From: Marinibacterium anthonyi
GTDB lineage: Bacteria; Pseudomonadota; Alphaproteobacteria; Rhodobacterales; Rhodobacteraceae
Length of the DNA stretch: 64,000 nt
Direction: 5' to 3'
Assembly: GCA_003217735.2 (NCBI GenBank)
Contig: CP031585.1
Location: 124,001 to 188,000 of the forward strand
Below, piece by piece: positions 17,238 to 23,923 of the stretch. A program made the position numbers and the translations under genes. A model generated the notes under the pieces. That model was not told where the DNA came from, did no database searches, and worked only from the letters and a program-made list of their open reading frames with translations. The stretch's first letter is position 1; every line of letters starts with the position of its first letter.

Positions 17238-17528
17238 TCAGAAGCCAGAAAACACCATGTCCATCGCGCCACGGATCCGGTAGTCGCCAGCCGTCAGATC
17301 GGCCAGGGGCGTGCCCAGCACACGCGCCGGAACGGCCGCCATTTCGCCCGTGTGCAGCACGTGCGGCTGGCCATCGACCTGCAGAACGGGTTCAAGCCGG
17401 GTAAAGGGCCGGGGGCCGTGGCCTTCGGGGATCAGCGGCGCGACCACGCGGGTGCCGGTGTCCATCAGGTCCGATTGCAGGTCCAGCACCAGCTGGCCGC
17501 CCGGCAGGCGGTAGACATGAAATTGCAT
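17238..17528 (-). CDS. ccdB: CcdB-family toxin
   Basis: 96-residue toxin of the CcdB family, which poisons DNA gyrase. MQFHVYRLPGGQLVLDLQSDL at the start, TRVVAPLIPEGHGP near residue 26, PVLQVDGQPHVLHTGEMAAVP and the closing GAMDMVFSGF follow the family pattern over its whole usual length (about 100). The start overlaps the antitoxin stop by one base (TGATG). The C-terminal residues known to contact gyrase in F-plasmid CcdB (a Trp-Gly-Ile end) are replaced by SGF here, so activity cannot be assumed. Its role on this replicon is probably post-segregational stability. Confidence 0.85.
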   Translation of the reverse strand: MQFHVYRLPGGQLVLDLQSDLMDTGTRVVAPLIPEGHGPRPFTRLEPVLQVDGQPHVLHTGEMAAVPARVLGTPLADLTAGDYRIRGAMDMVFSGF

Positions 17529-17770
17529 CAGTCGGTCTTCAGCACCTGGTAAGCCGCCAGCGGCATGCCGTTGGCGTCGATCCAGGCGCGGCGTTCCGCC
17601 AGCGCCTCGGCGTTCTCCTCCGCCCAGCTGCGCGCCGCCGCCTCGCGCACGGCGCGGGCCAGGGCGGCTTCGCTGATCGCCGAAACGTTGAGGTTCAGCG
17701 CCCGGGCGTCAGCCAGCGTGCGGGCATCGACGGTGATGTTGGTGCGCTGCTTCTCGGTGTTGCGGTGCAT
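17528..17770 (-). CDS. ccdA: CcdA-family antitoxin
   Basis: 80-residue antitoxin. The N-terminus MHRNTEKQRTNITVDARTL is a ribbon-helix-helix DNA-binding region, and the C-terminal WAEENAEALAERRAWIDANG is the charged, flexible toxin-binding tail, closely matching CcdA proteins. AGGAGG lies 5-6 bases before the ATG. It is the first gene of the pair. A promoter with a short inverted repeat between -35 and -10 lies just upstream, fitting autoregulation by the CcdAB complex. Confidence 0.85.
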   Translation of the reverse strand: MHRNTEKQRTNITVDARTLADARALNLNVSAISEAALARAVREAAARSWAEENAEALAERRAWIDANGMPLAAYQVLKTD

Positions 17771-17792
17771 GGGGTGCCTCCTGATGCAACAA

Positions 17793-17821
17793 AACATACA
17801 CATCATGGGTGTGTAAGGCAA
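17793..17821 (-). promoter_or_regulatory. ccdAB promoter and operator
   Basis: On the minus strand: TTGCCT (17821-17816), 17-base spacer, TATGTT (17798-17793). An inverted repeat with five-base arms, ACACA (17798-17802) and TGTGT (17810-17814), sits in the spacer, so a bound repressor would block RNA polymerase. Confidence 0.55.
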
Positions 17822-17993
17822 TGTCCGCACATGCGTTCCGGTTTCGATCCGGCCGGGCCGGATCGGCGCACCTGAACCCCGCCAGCGCCGCGGCACGCGA
17901 CATCGACACTGGCGCCGCGGCGCTTGAATGGCAGATGCGGCGGAAAAACCGCCGCACCTCATCATCCCCGTTCATGTCCGATAAGCAAACCGG

Positions 17994-19016
17994 CTACCAC
18001 GCGCCCCCCAGCACCACGACCGCCGCAAGGCCGGTCCCCGCGATAAAGATCCACCCGAAGGCCCCCAGCAGCAGCGGACGGATCCCTTCGGACCGCAGCG
18101 CGGCGAACCGGGCCTCCAGCCCCATCGCCCCCAGCGCCATCGCCAGCATGAAGGTCGAGGTCAGCGTCAGCCCCTGGACCAGCGCACCGGGCAGCGGCAC
18201 CAGCGTGTTCACCACCACCACGGCGAGGAAGCCGAACACGAACCACGGCACCGGCAATTTGCCCCCTGCCCCGCCCTTGCCATGCCGCACCAGGCCCACG
18301 CCCAGGATCATCGGCGCCAGCATCAGCACCCGGCTCAGCTTGGTGATCGTCGCGGTCTCTCCGGCCATGTCGCCCACCGACCAACCGGCGCCCACCGCCT
18401 GCGCCACCTCGTGGATCGTCGCGCCCGACCAGATGCCGTAGGCCGATTGGCTCAGCCCCAGCAGCGGCTGCAGCGCCGGGTACAACAGCATCGACAGCGT
18501 CCCGAAAACCGTAACGCAGGCAATGGCATAGGCCACCTCTTCGTCCCGGGCCCGGGTGACCGTATCCATCCCCAGCACCGCCGAAGCCCCGCAGATCGAC
18601 GTCCCCGCCGCGATCAGCTCGCTCAGCGCCGGGGTCACGCCCAGCCAGCCGCCCACCTTGCGGATCACCAGGAAACTGACCCCCACCAGCGCCACCACCA
18701 GAACCAGCCCCGTCACCCCCAACGCGCCCAGGTCCGCCAGCGTCAGCCGGAACCCCAGCAGCACGATCCCCAGCCGCAGCACCGGCCGCAGGGCGATCGC
18801 CGCCCCCGGCGACACCTTCGCCATCGACAGTCCCGAATTGCCCACCAGCAGCCCCGCCACCAGCGCCACGATCATCGGACTGACCAGCGGCGACCGTCCC
18901 GCCAGCTGCCAGGCCAGCACGCCAAGGGCGGCCAGAGCGGCAGTAACGGCAAGGCCCGGCAGGCGGGGCAGGACGGCGTCGCTCCGGTCTCGGGGATGGT
19001 CGGCCAAGGTACTCAT
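17994..19016 (-). CDS. YeiH/UPF0324-family membrane exporter
   Basis: 340-residue inner-membrane protein with about 10 transmembrane segments. LRPVLRLGIVLLGFRLTLADLGALG, AAGTSICGASAV near residue 135, GIWSGATIHEVAQAVGAG near 195 and KLSRVLMLAPMI are highly conserved in the YeiH (putative sulfate exporter) family. The start at 19016 has AAGGAG before it. It is divergent from a LysR regulator, as in the yeiE-yeiH pair of enterobacteria, where YeiE responds to sulfite. An export role for a sulfur-containing anion is therefore likely but not shown. Confidence 0.85.
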   Translation of the reverse strand: MSTLADHPRDRSDAVLPRLPGLAVTAALAALGVLAWQLAGRSPLVSPMIVALVAGLLVGNSGLSMAKVSPGAAIALRPVLRLGIVLLGFRLTLADLGALGVTGLVLVVALVGVSFLVIRKVGGWLGVTPALSELIAAGTSICGASAVLGMDTVTRARDEEVAYAIACVTVFGTLSMLLYPALQPLLGLSQSAYGIWSGATIHEVAQAVGAGWSVGDMAGETATITKLSRVLMLAPMILGVGLVRHGKGGAGGKLPVPWFVFGFLAVVVVNTLVPLPGALVQGLTLTSTFMLAMALGAMGLEARFAALRSEGIRPLLLGAFGWIFIAGTGLAAVVVLGGAW

Positions 19017-19085
19017 GGGGGGACTCCTTTTGCTGTCCCACACCTGGTCCGTCCCATTCCACAAATCCAACTCATTATTATTGTT

Positions 19086-19099
19086 TAATCGTTCGATTA
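19086..19099. promoter_or_regulatory. LysR-type palindrome
   Basis: TAATCGTTCGATTA is a perfect inverted repeat (TAATCG, TT, CGATTA) in the 99-base gap between the divergent yeiH-like and LysR genes, 17 bases before the LysR start. It is a likely binding site for that regulator. Confidence 0.55.
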
Positions 19100-19115
19100 C
19101 GCTTATGAATAGCCC

Positions 19116-20003
19116 ATGACGCTTGAACAGATCCGCATCTTCCTTGCCGTGGCCGACCTGTGCCATGTCACCCGCGCGGCCGAACGTCTGCACCTCACCC
19201 AATCCGCCGTCTCGGCCTCGATCGCGGCACTGGAACGGCAATACGACCTGAAGCTGTTCGACCGCGTCGGGCGCGGCATCGTGTTGACCGAAGCGGGCCA
19301 GCGCCTGGTCGAGGCCGGCGAACGGGTCCTGCGCGAGGCCGAGGCCGCGCAGGCGCTGATGACCAATTTCTCGAACGAACCGCGCGGGCGGCTCAGGATC
19401 TGGGCCAGCCAGACCATCGCCAGCTACTGGCTGACGCCGCGCATGATGCAGATGAACCGCGACTGGCCGCAGGTCGAAATGTCCCTGCACGCCGGCAACA
19501 CGGCCGAGGTCAGCCGCGCGGTGCTGGACGGCGCAGCCGACCTGGGCTTTGTCGAAGGCGATGTCCCGCCCGGCGACCTGCACCAGCGCGAAGTCGGGTA
19601 CGACGAATTGCTGCTGGTCCTGCCCCGCGCCCATCCGCTGGCCCGCAAGCCCCGGTTGACGGCAAAAGACTACCGCCGGATGCACTGGCTGTTGCGCGAA
19701 CCCGGATCGGGCACGCGGATGATCATGGAACGCCACCTGTCCACCATGGACCTGACCGCCCGGGACCTGACCGTCGTGCTGCAGCTGCCCACCAACGAAG
19801 CGATCATCGGCGGCATCCGCGCGGGCGATTGCGTGTCGATGCTGTCCTGGCGGTCGGTCCGCCAGGCGCGCAGCCACGACCTGGCCCTGCGCCGGGTGAC
19901 CTGGGCCGAAAAACCCCGCCGCCGGTTCCTGGCGCTCACCCATCCCCGCCGCTTCCAGACCCGCGCGATGACCAGCTTCCTGGGCCTCGCCGCCGCCCGA
20001 TGA
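19116..20003 (+). CDS. LysR-family regulator (YeiE-like)
   Basis: 295-residue LysR regulator. Residues 1-60 hold the winged helix (IFLAVADLCHVTRAAERLHL, then TQSAVSASIAALER), and the rest is a periplasmic-binding-like effector domain (GRLRIWASQTIASYWLTPRM and onward). Position opposite a YeiH-like exporter suggests the YeiE or CysB-like branch, sensing sulfite or a related anion. A hairpin with a GAAA loop lies 12 bases after its stop. Confidence 0.85.
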   Translation: MTLEQIRIFLAVADLCHVTRAAERLHLTQSAVSASIAALERQYDLKLFDRVGRGIVLTEAGQRLVEAGERVLREAEAAQALMTNFSNEPRGRLRIWASQTIASYWLTPRMMQMNRDWPQVEMSLHAGNTAEVSRAVLDGAADLGFVEGDVPPGDLHQREVGYDELLLVLPRAHPLARKPRLTAKDYRRMHWLLREPGSGTRMIMERHLSTMDLTARDLTVVLQLPTNEAIIGGIRAGDCVSMLSWRSVRQARSHDLALRRVTWAEKPRRRFLALTHPRRFQTRAMTSFLGLAAAR

Positions 20004-20014
20004 CCCCTTTTTTC

Positions 20015-20030
20015 AAGCAGGAAACTGCTT
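20015..20030 (+). terminator. Hairpin after the LysR gene
   Basis: AAGCAG-GAAA-CTGCTT forms a six-pair stem with a GNRA-type tetraloop between the LysR and minC genes. Only ATTTCC follows, so it is at best a weak intrinsic terminator. Confidence 0.35.
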
Positions 20031-20150
20031 ATTTCCGGCCCTTTCGAAGATTCTGGTGTGGACCTCAGGCCACAGACGGATAGCAAGGGAAAAAAACAAC
20101 CGGCGCGAGCGAATCGCCGCCGGCCAAAAGAGCAGGAGCACAGCGACAAC

Positions 20151-20888
20151 GTGCCAGACGAACGCACCCGGACCCGGCGCGACAAGGCGCCGGTGACTGC
20201 CAGGCCCTTCCAGATCCGTGGCCGGTTCCTGACCGCCATTGCCCTGCGGGTCGAAGACGTCCCGCTGGACGACGCCTTCTTCACCGCGCTGGACGAGCAA
20301 CTTGAAAACACGCCCCAGCTTCTGGCCGAAGCCCCCGTGCTGCTGGACTTCGAAGCGGTCGCCGAGACCCTGCGCGCCGGCCATATCCGCGAGCTGGTCG
20401 AAAAGCTGCGCGCGCGCAAGCTGATGGTCTTCGCCACCCAGAACGCCAGCCCCACACAGCAGGCCATAGCCGGGGAACTGGGCCTGATCCCGGTCAGCAT
20501 GGGCCGCGACGCCCCCCTGCCCCAGGCCAAGAAATCCAGGGCCGACCGCCTGCTGCCCCCCGACAACAAGCTGATCGCCACGCCGATCCGGTCGGGTCAG
20601 ACCGTGGTCGCCGAACGCGGCGACCTGACCATCGTCGGATCGGTGTCATCGGGCGCCGAACTGGCCGCCGCGGGCAGCATCCACGTCTACGGCACGATGC
20701 GCGGCCGGGCCATGGCCGGGGTCCACGGCGACGAAACCGCCCGGATCTTCTGCCAGAACCAGAACGCCGAACTTCTCGCCATCGCCGGCCTTTACCGGAC
20801 CAGCGAAAGCATTGGCGACGAACTGAGAAATCGCAGCGTCCAGGTGTTCCTGGACAAGGACAAACTTTGCATGGAGGCGCTCGGATGA
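20151..20888 (+). CDS. minC: Septum-site inhibitor MinC
   Basis: 245-residue MinC. The N-terminal FtsZ-inhibiting domain runs from PFQIRGRFLTAIALRVEDVP to about residue 115, and the C-terminal beta-helix that binds MinD from about 145 (TVVAERGDLTIVGSVSSGAE, AAGSIHVYGTMRGRAMAGVH, CQNQNAELLAIAGLYR). With MinD it blocks Z-ring assembly away from midcell. The chosen start is GTG at 20151 with AGGAG 13 bases before; a GTG at 20058 would add 31 basic, poorly conserved residues and cannot be excluded. It overlaps minD by four bases. The operon lies about 2 kb from the plasmid replication genes. Confidence 0.9.
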   Translation: MPDERTRTRRDKAPVTARPFQIRGRFLTAIALRVEDVPLDDAFFTALDEQLENTPQLLAEAPVLLDFEAVAETLRAGHIRELVEKLRARKLMVFATQNASPTQQAIAGELGLIPVSMGRDAPLPQAKKSRADRLLPPDNKLIATPIRSGQTVVAERGDLTIVGSVSSGAELAAAGSIHVYGTMRGRAMAGVHGDETARIFCQNQNAELLAIAGLYRTSESIGDELRNRSVQVFLDKDKLCMEALG

Positions 20889-21733
20889 CGACGCAAATCA
20901 AGCAGGAGCCGCCTCTGGGGAAGGTCATCGTGATCACCTCGGGCAAGGGCGGCGTAGGCAAGACCACTTCGGCCGCGGCGATTTCCGCCGGACTGGCCAA
21001 GCTGGGTCACAAGACCGTGGTCATCGACTTCGACGTGGGTCTGCGCAACCTCGACATGATCATGGGCTGCGAACGCCGCGTGGTGTTCGACTTCATCAAC
21101 GTGATCCAGGGCGATGCGCGGCTGAAGCAGGCGCTGATCAAGGACAAGCGGGTCGAAACCCTGTTCATCCTTCCCACGTCGCAGACCCGCGACAAGGACG
21201 CGCTGACCCAGGACGGCGTCGAAGCCGTCCTGAACGAGCTGAAGGAAGAATTCGACTACATCATCTGCGACAGCCCCGCGGGCATCGAACGCGGCGCGCA
21301 GCTGGCGATGTATTTCGCGGACGAGGCCATCGTCGTCACCAACCCCGAAGTGTCGTCGGTGCGTGACAGCGACCGGGTGCTGGGCCTGCTGAACAGCAAG
21401 ACCAGGCGCGCGGAAACCGGCGACGCCGAACCGGTCAAGGCCCGCGTCCTGCTGACCCGCCACGACCAGTCGCGCATCGACCGGGGCGAGATGATGACCG
21501 TCGAGGACGTGCTGGAAATCCTCGCCGTGCCGCTTCTGGGCATCGTTCCCGAAAGCCAGGCCGTGCTGCGCGCCTCGAACGTGGGCACGCCGGTCACGCT
21601 GGCCGACCCCTGTGCCGCCGTTTCCGCCTATGAAGACGCCGTCGCCCGGATCACCGGCAAGGAGGTCGAGATGCGCGTGACGACCGACCGCAGCCCTGGC
21701 CTGTTCGGCAAGCTGTTCGGGCGCACGGCATGA
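20885..21733 (+). CDS. minD: Septum-site ATPase MinD
   Basis: 282-residue MinD ATPase. The deviant Walker A KGGVGKTT lies near residues 20-27, followed by FDVGLRNLDMIMGCERRVVF near 52, DYIICDSPAGIERGAQLAM near 120, and a C-terminal amphipathic tail (PGLFGKLFGR) that should bind the membrane. It recruits MinC to the membrane and oscillates under MinE control. The start at 20885 (ATGA overlap with minC, GGAGG before it) is better than an in-frame Met six codons upstream. Its length is close to the family norm of about 270. Confidence 0.95.
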   Translation: MTTQIKQEPPLGKVIVITSGKGGVGKTTSAAAISAGLAKLGHKTVVIDFDVGLRNLDMIMGCERRVVFDFINVIQGDARLKQALIKDKRVETLFILPTSQTRDKDALTQDGVEAVLNELKEEFDYIICDSPAGIERGAQLAMYFADEAIVVTNPEVSSVRDSDRVLGLLNSKTRRAETGDAEPVKARVLLTRHDQSRIDRGEMMTVEDVLEILAVPLLGIVPESQAVLRASNVGTPVTLADPCAAVSAYEDAVARITGKEVEMRVTTDRSPGLFGKLFGRTA

Positions 21734-22011
21734 GCCTCTTTGGTTTCTCGCTCCGGCCCCGCCGTCCGAAATCGGCCCAGGTCGCCAAGGATCGCCTTCA
21801 GATCCTTCTGGCCCATGAACGCGGCGGCGGCGAGTCCGCCGACTTCCTGCCGCAGCTTCAGAACGACGTGCTTGCGGTGATCCGCAAGTACGTCGAGATC
21901 CAGGACAACGATGTCGACATCCGCATGGAACGCGGCGACGACATCTCCAGTCTCGAGATCAACATAGAGATCCCCGCTGCGGTCCCGAAAACCCGCGCCG
22001 CACGGGGCTGA
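21730..22011 (+). CDS. minE: Topological specificity factor MinE
   Basis: 93-residue MinE. MSLFGFSLRPRRPKSAQVAK at the start is the membrane and MinD-contact region, then AKDRLQILLAHERGG, the MinD-activating helix, and after residue 40 the dimerisation domain (LPQLQNDVLAVIRKYVEIQD). It stimulates MinD ATPase and confines the inhibitor to the poles. It overlaps minD by four bases, completing a minCDE operon. A hairpin-forming stretch (CCACGGC with GCCGTGG, about 22017-22041) follows but lacks a T-run. Confidence 0.95.
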   Translation: MSLFGFSLRPRRPKSAQVAKDRLQILLAHERGGGESADFLPQLQNDVLAVIRKYVEIQDNDVDIRMERGDDISSLEINIEIPAAVPKTRAARG

Positions 22012-22126
22012 CCGCGCCACGGCTCCGTCAGGGGGCCGTGGAGATGTCTCCGGGCCGCCTTGCGCCCGGTGTTGAAAGGCATGTTTAACAGGCGTGTGTC
22101 ACAGACCCCGGGGCCCGCTCACCCCG

Positions 22127-22399
22127 TCACGCTCCGAAATTCACCACGTAGCCCCGGCGCTTCTTGGCGGCGGCATGCTTCATCAGGGCCGACACCGCCC
22201 TGCCCTCGTCATCGTGGCGTTCGACCAGCATCTGGCCCCGCGCGCCGATGCGCCCCCATTCCCGGACGACGCTGACGCCGCCGAACAGGTCGGGCTGGAT
22301 GGTCATCCGATAGAACCGCCGCATGTTCCGCTCCGGGTCGATCCGCTTCAGCTGGATCGCGCTGGGGAACACTTCGAGCTGATCACACGAATCGAACAT
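22127..22399 (-). CDS. WGR-domain protein
   Basis: 90-residue protein made almost entirely of one WGR domain: FYRMTIQPDLFGGVSVVREW, then GRIGARGQMLVERHDDEGRA and KHAAAKKRRGYV. In PARP-like proteins the WGR domain binds nucleic acid ends, and in bacteria stand-alone copies are common on plasmids of Rhodobacterales, with unknown function. The ATG is at 22399. It lies between minE (convergent) and the second small-RNA gene (divergent), close to the replication locus, so a DNA-related role on the replicon is possible. Confidence 0.75.
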   Translation of the reverse strand: MFDSCDQLEVFPSAIQLKRIDPERNMRRFYRMTIQPDLFGGVSVVREWGRIGARGQMLVERHDDEGRAVSALMKHAAAKKRRGYVVNFGA

Positions 22400-22521
22400 C
22401 TGGGGCCTCCGGGATACTTATCCACAATATCAGGTGGGATGTTGTGAATCCAAGGGGGCGGAAGGACTTCGCTGCAAAGTGTGATCCTGGTGCAGCGGCC
22501 AGCCCCTTCATTCCCGCAATG

Positions 22522-22532
22522 CTGCGTTGCAG
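22522..22532. promoter_or_regulatory. CTGC-N3-GCAG box upstream of sRNA 2
   Basis: CTGCGTTGCAG fits the PhaR-type pattern, as at sRNA 1. It ends 20 bases before the -35 of copy 2, identical to copy 1, although the sequence in between differs. Conserved spacing supports a real site. Confidence 0.5.
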
Positions 22533-22551
22533 AAATTTCATGGCTCAGCTA

Positions 22552-22580
22552 TTGTGCAAATGCAGCATTAGCGCTATCTG
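22552..22580 (+). promoter_or_regulatory. Promoter of sRNA 2
   Basis: -35 TTGTGC (22552-22557), 17-base spacer, -10 TATCTG (22575-22580). The spacer begins AAATGCAGCATTA, matching copy 1 in its GCAGCAT part. Confidence 0.65.
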
Positions 22581-22586
22581 TTGTCT

Positions 22587-22670
22587 CAAGTGATCGGCTC
22601 CTCCTCCTCCCTGAGCCGATCCCTTTTTAAGAAGGCGACATCCACCTCCTCCCGGATGTCGCCTTTTCTT
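22587..22670 (+). ncRNA. Cuckoo/CcsR-type small RNA, copy 2
   Basis: Paralogue of the RNA at 17108-17190 and on the same strand. Hairpin 1: stem GATCGGCTC (22592-22600) with GAGCCGATC (22613-22621), loop CTCCTCCTCCCT identical to copy 1. Hairpin 2: 12-pair stem AAGGCGACATCC (22632-22643) with GGATGTCGCCTT (22654-22665), loop ACCTCCTCCC, then a T-rich end (TTTTCTT), so it is also the terminator. The stems differ from copy 1 by paired changes that keep pairing (CCGG versus TCGG with CCGA), direct evidence for selection on structure. The loops can pair with Shine-Dalgarno sequences. Confidence 0.8.
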
Positions 22671-22707
22671 GTTCCCGCTTCCCTTTTTCGGCCGCGCCCT
22701 TTCAGGG

Positions 22708-23406
22708 CTATTCCGCCACGCCCACCTTGATCGCCCGCACGGTCGGGTCAAACCGCCGGTACGCGGCGATCAGCTGCGCGCCAAGGTGGGTCCTGACATA
22801 TTCCGCAACGAACCGCGTCGGCGCCATCAGCTCGGCCGTGCCGCCCCTGACCTCGGCCTCCGTCAGTTGCGCGAACCACACCCTGGCCGTCGCCGGGTCG
22901 CGGTCCTCCAGCACCGGCAGGACCCGCGCCCACAGCCCGTCCTCTGCCCCTGCGGCCACGTGGCGGCGCTGGAACGGCACCACCGTCTGATCCGCCTCCG
23001 GCGCCGCCACGGGCGCCTCGTCGCGCTCCAGCCGCCCGGCAAAGTCCGGATCCAGCCGGTCCCACACCGGCCGCGTGTCTTTCAGGATCTGATCGAAGTC
23101 GAAAGCATACACGGTCACCCTGCCCTTTGCCGGCGCCCGCTTCACCGTCATCCAGCCCGCCGCCCGCAGCTTGGCCAGTTCGCGTTTCACCGTGCGTTCG
23201 TCCACCGACCAGATCCGCGCGATCTCGGCCCGCCCGATCGACAGCTCGCCGCTTTGCCAATTGTAGCGCGTGGTCACCAGAACCATGACGCGCAGCACCA
23301 GCCGCTGGCGGTGCTTGTCCCCTTCCAGCCCGTGCGCCGCCAGCGCGGACAGGATATCGTATTTGAGTGCCGCGGCATTGCGCCCGACAGCCTTTGTCAC
23401 CAACAT
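22708..23406 (-). CDS. DnaA-like plasmid replication initiator
   Basis: 232-residue replication initiator of the type that defines DnaA-like plasmids in Rhodobacterales. LVTKAVGRNAAALKYDILSA and GLEGDKHRQRLVLRVMVLVT are conserved; IARIWSVDERTVKRELAKLRA near residue 83 is a winged-helix DNA-binding part; the C-terminal WARVLPVLEDRDPATARVWF and ELMAPTRFVAEYVRTHLG resemble DnaA domain I. It should open the replicon's origin, probably through repeats just upstream. The ATG at 23406 fits the conserved start; the frame stays open to a TTG at 23625. Divergent from parA across a 517-base control region. Confidence 0.8.
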   Translation of the reverse strand: MLVTKAVGRNAAALKYDILSALAAHGLEGDKHRQRLVLRVMVLVTTRYNWQSGELSIGRAEIARIWSVDERTVKRELAKLRAAGWMTVKRAPAKGRVTVYAFDFDQILKDTRPVWDRLDPDFAGRLERDEAPVAAPEADQTVVPFQRRHVAAGAEDGLWARVLPVLEDRDPATARVWFAQLTEAEVRGGTAELMAPTRFVAEYVRTHLGAQLIAAYRRFDPTVRAIKVGVAE

Positions 23407-23599
23407 GACGTGTTCCGCTCGTATGTCCGGGGACAGCCCCGCCTCGATGTCCGGTTGTCTGTGCGTCTCAAACGCTTTTCCGAACTTGCGGACAATTTGC
23501 GTCCAACGTCTCGATTCTGTCAAGACCCGTGATGGCGCCTCCCCCGCTCCGTCCCGTCCCCATCTCCAATTCGGAAAGAATTTGGTGAAGTAATGGTGA

Positions 23600-23677
23600 T
23601 GGGGGACGTCCTGAATGTCCCCCAATTGGGGCCTTCATGTCCCCCCAAGGCCTGGGCATCCGTCGCTCATGTCCCCC
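23600..23677. repeat. Iteron-like TGTCCCCC repeats
   Basis: ATGTCCCCC occurs three times in direct orientation at 23615-23623, 23637-23645 and 23669-23677, and an inverted TGGGGGAC lies at 23600-23607. The direct copies start 22 and 32 bases apart, close to two and three helical turns, so a bound protein would sit on one face of the DNA. Located just upstream of the initiator gene, they are candidate initiator-binding iterons. Confidence 0.5.
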
Positions 23678-23795
23678 TAAATCTCGCGTGAGGACCAAGG
23701 ATCCCGGCCCTGGCGGCAGGCGCCGGTGCGGTTGGCCTTCGAATCACCGCACCCCTTGTTTTCAGGACGTTTTCGCAAGGCCTTCGCCGAGGGAT

Positions 23796-23811
23796 CTTAC
23801 CCGCGGGTAAG
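23796..23811. repeat. parS-like site 1
   Basis: CTTACCCGCGGGTAAG, a perfect palindrome whose symmetry extends to 22 bp (23793-23814, adding GAT and ATC on the sides). It lies 113 bases upstream of parA. It is one of four near-identical 16-bp sites and the likely ParB-binding centromere and parA operator. Confidence 0.8.
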
Positions 23812-23923
23812 ATCATGCTTCCAGATTATTTCATTTTACATGGAATGCAAATCCAGCGTAAATGCGGAAAGAAGACGAAACAACGTCCGACAAGGCAACG
23901 TCCCACACGGCATGGAAGCAGGC

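Larger units (their letters stand above)
23407..23923. other. Probable origin and control region
   Basis: The 517 bases between the initiator and parA hold no gene of their own. They carry a set of ATGTCCCCC repeats and a 22-bp perfect palindrome with the parS-like core (both listed separately). AT content rises around 23815-23885 (ATTATTTCATTTTACATGG), a plausible unwinding or promoter region. That this is the replication origin is inferred from position. Confidence 0.5.

Noticed and set aside
20058-20150. Longer MinC start at GTG 20058
   Set aside because: The added residues are basic and of low complexity, and the later GTG has the better ribosome site; the choice is not certain.
22017-22041. 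CCACGGC/GCCGTGG hairpin after minE as an intrinsic terminator
   Set aside because: No T-run follows on either strand, so I did not list it as a terminator.
23407-23625. N-terminal extension of the replication initiator to a TTG at 23625
   Set aside because: The extra 73 residues do not look conserved and would cover the iteron-like repeat region; the ATG at 23406 fits the family start.
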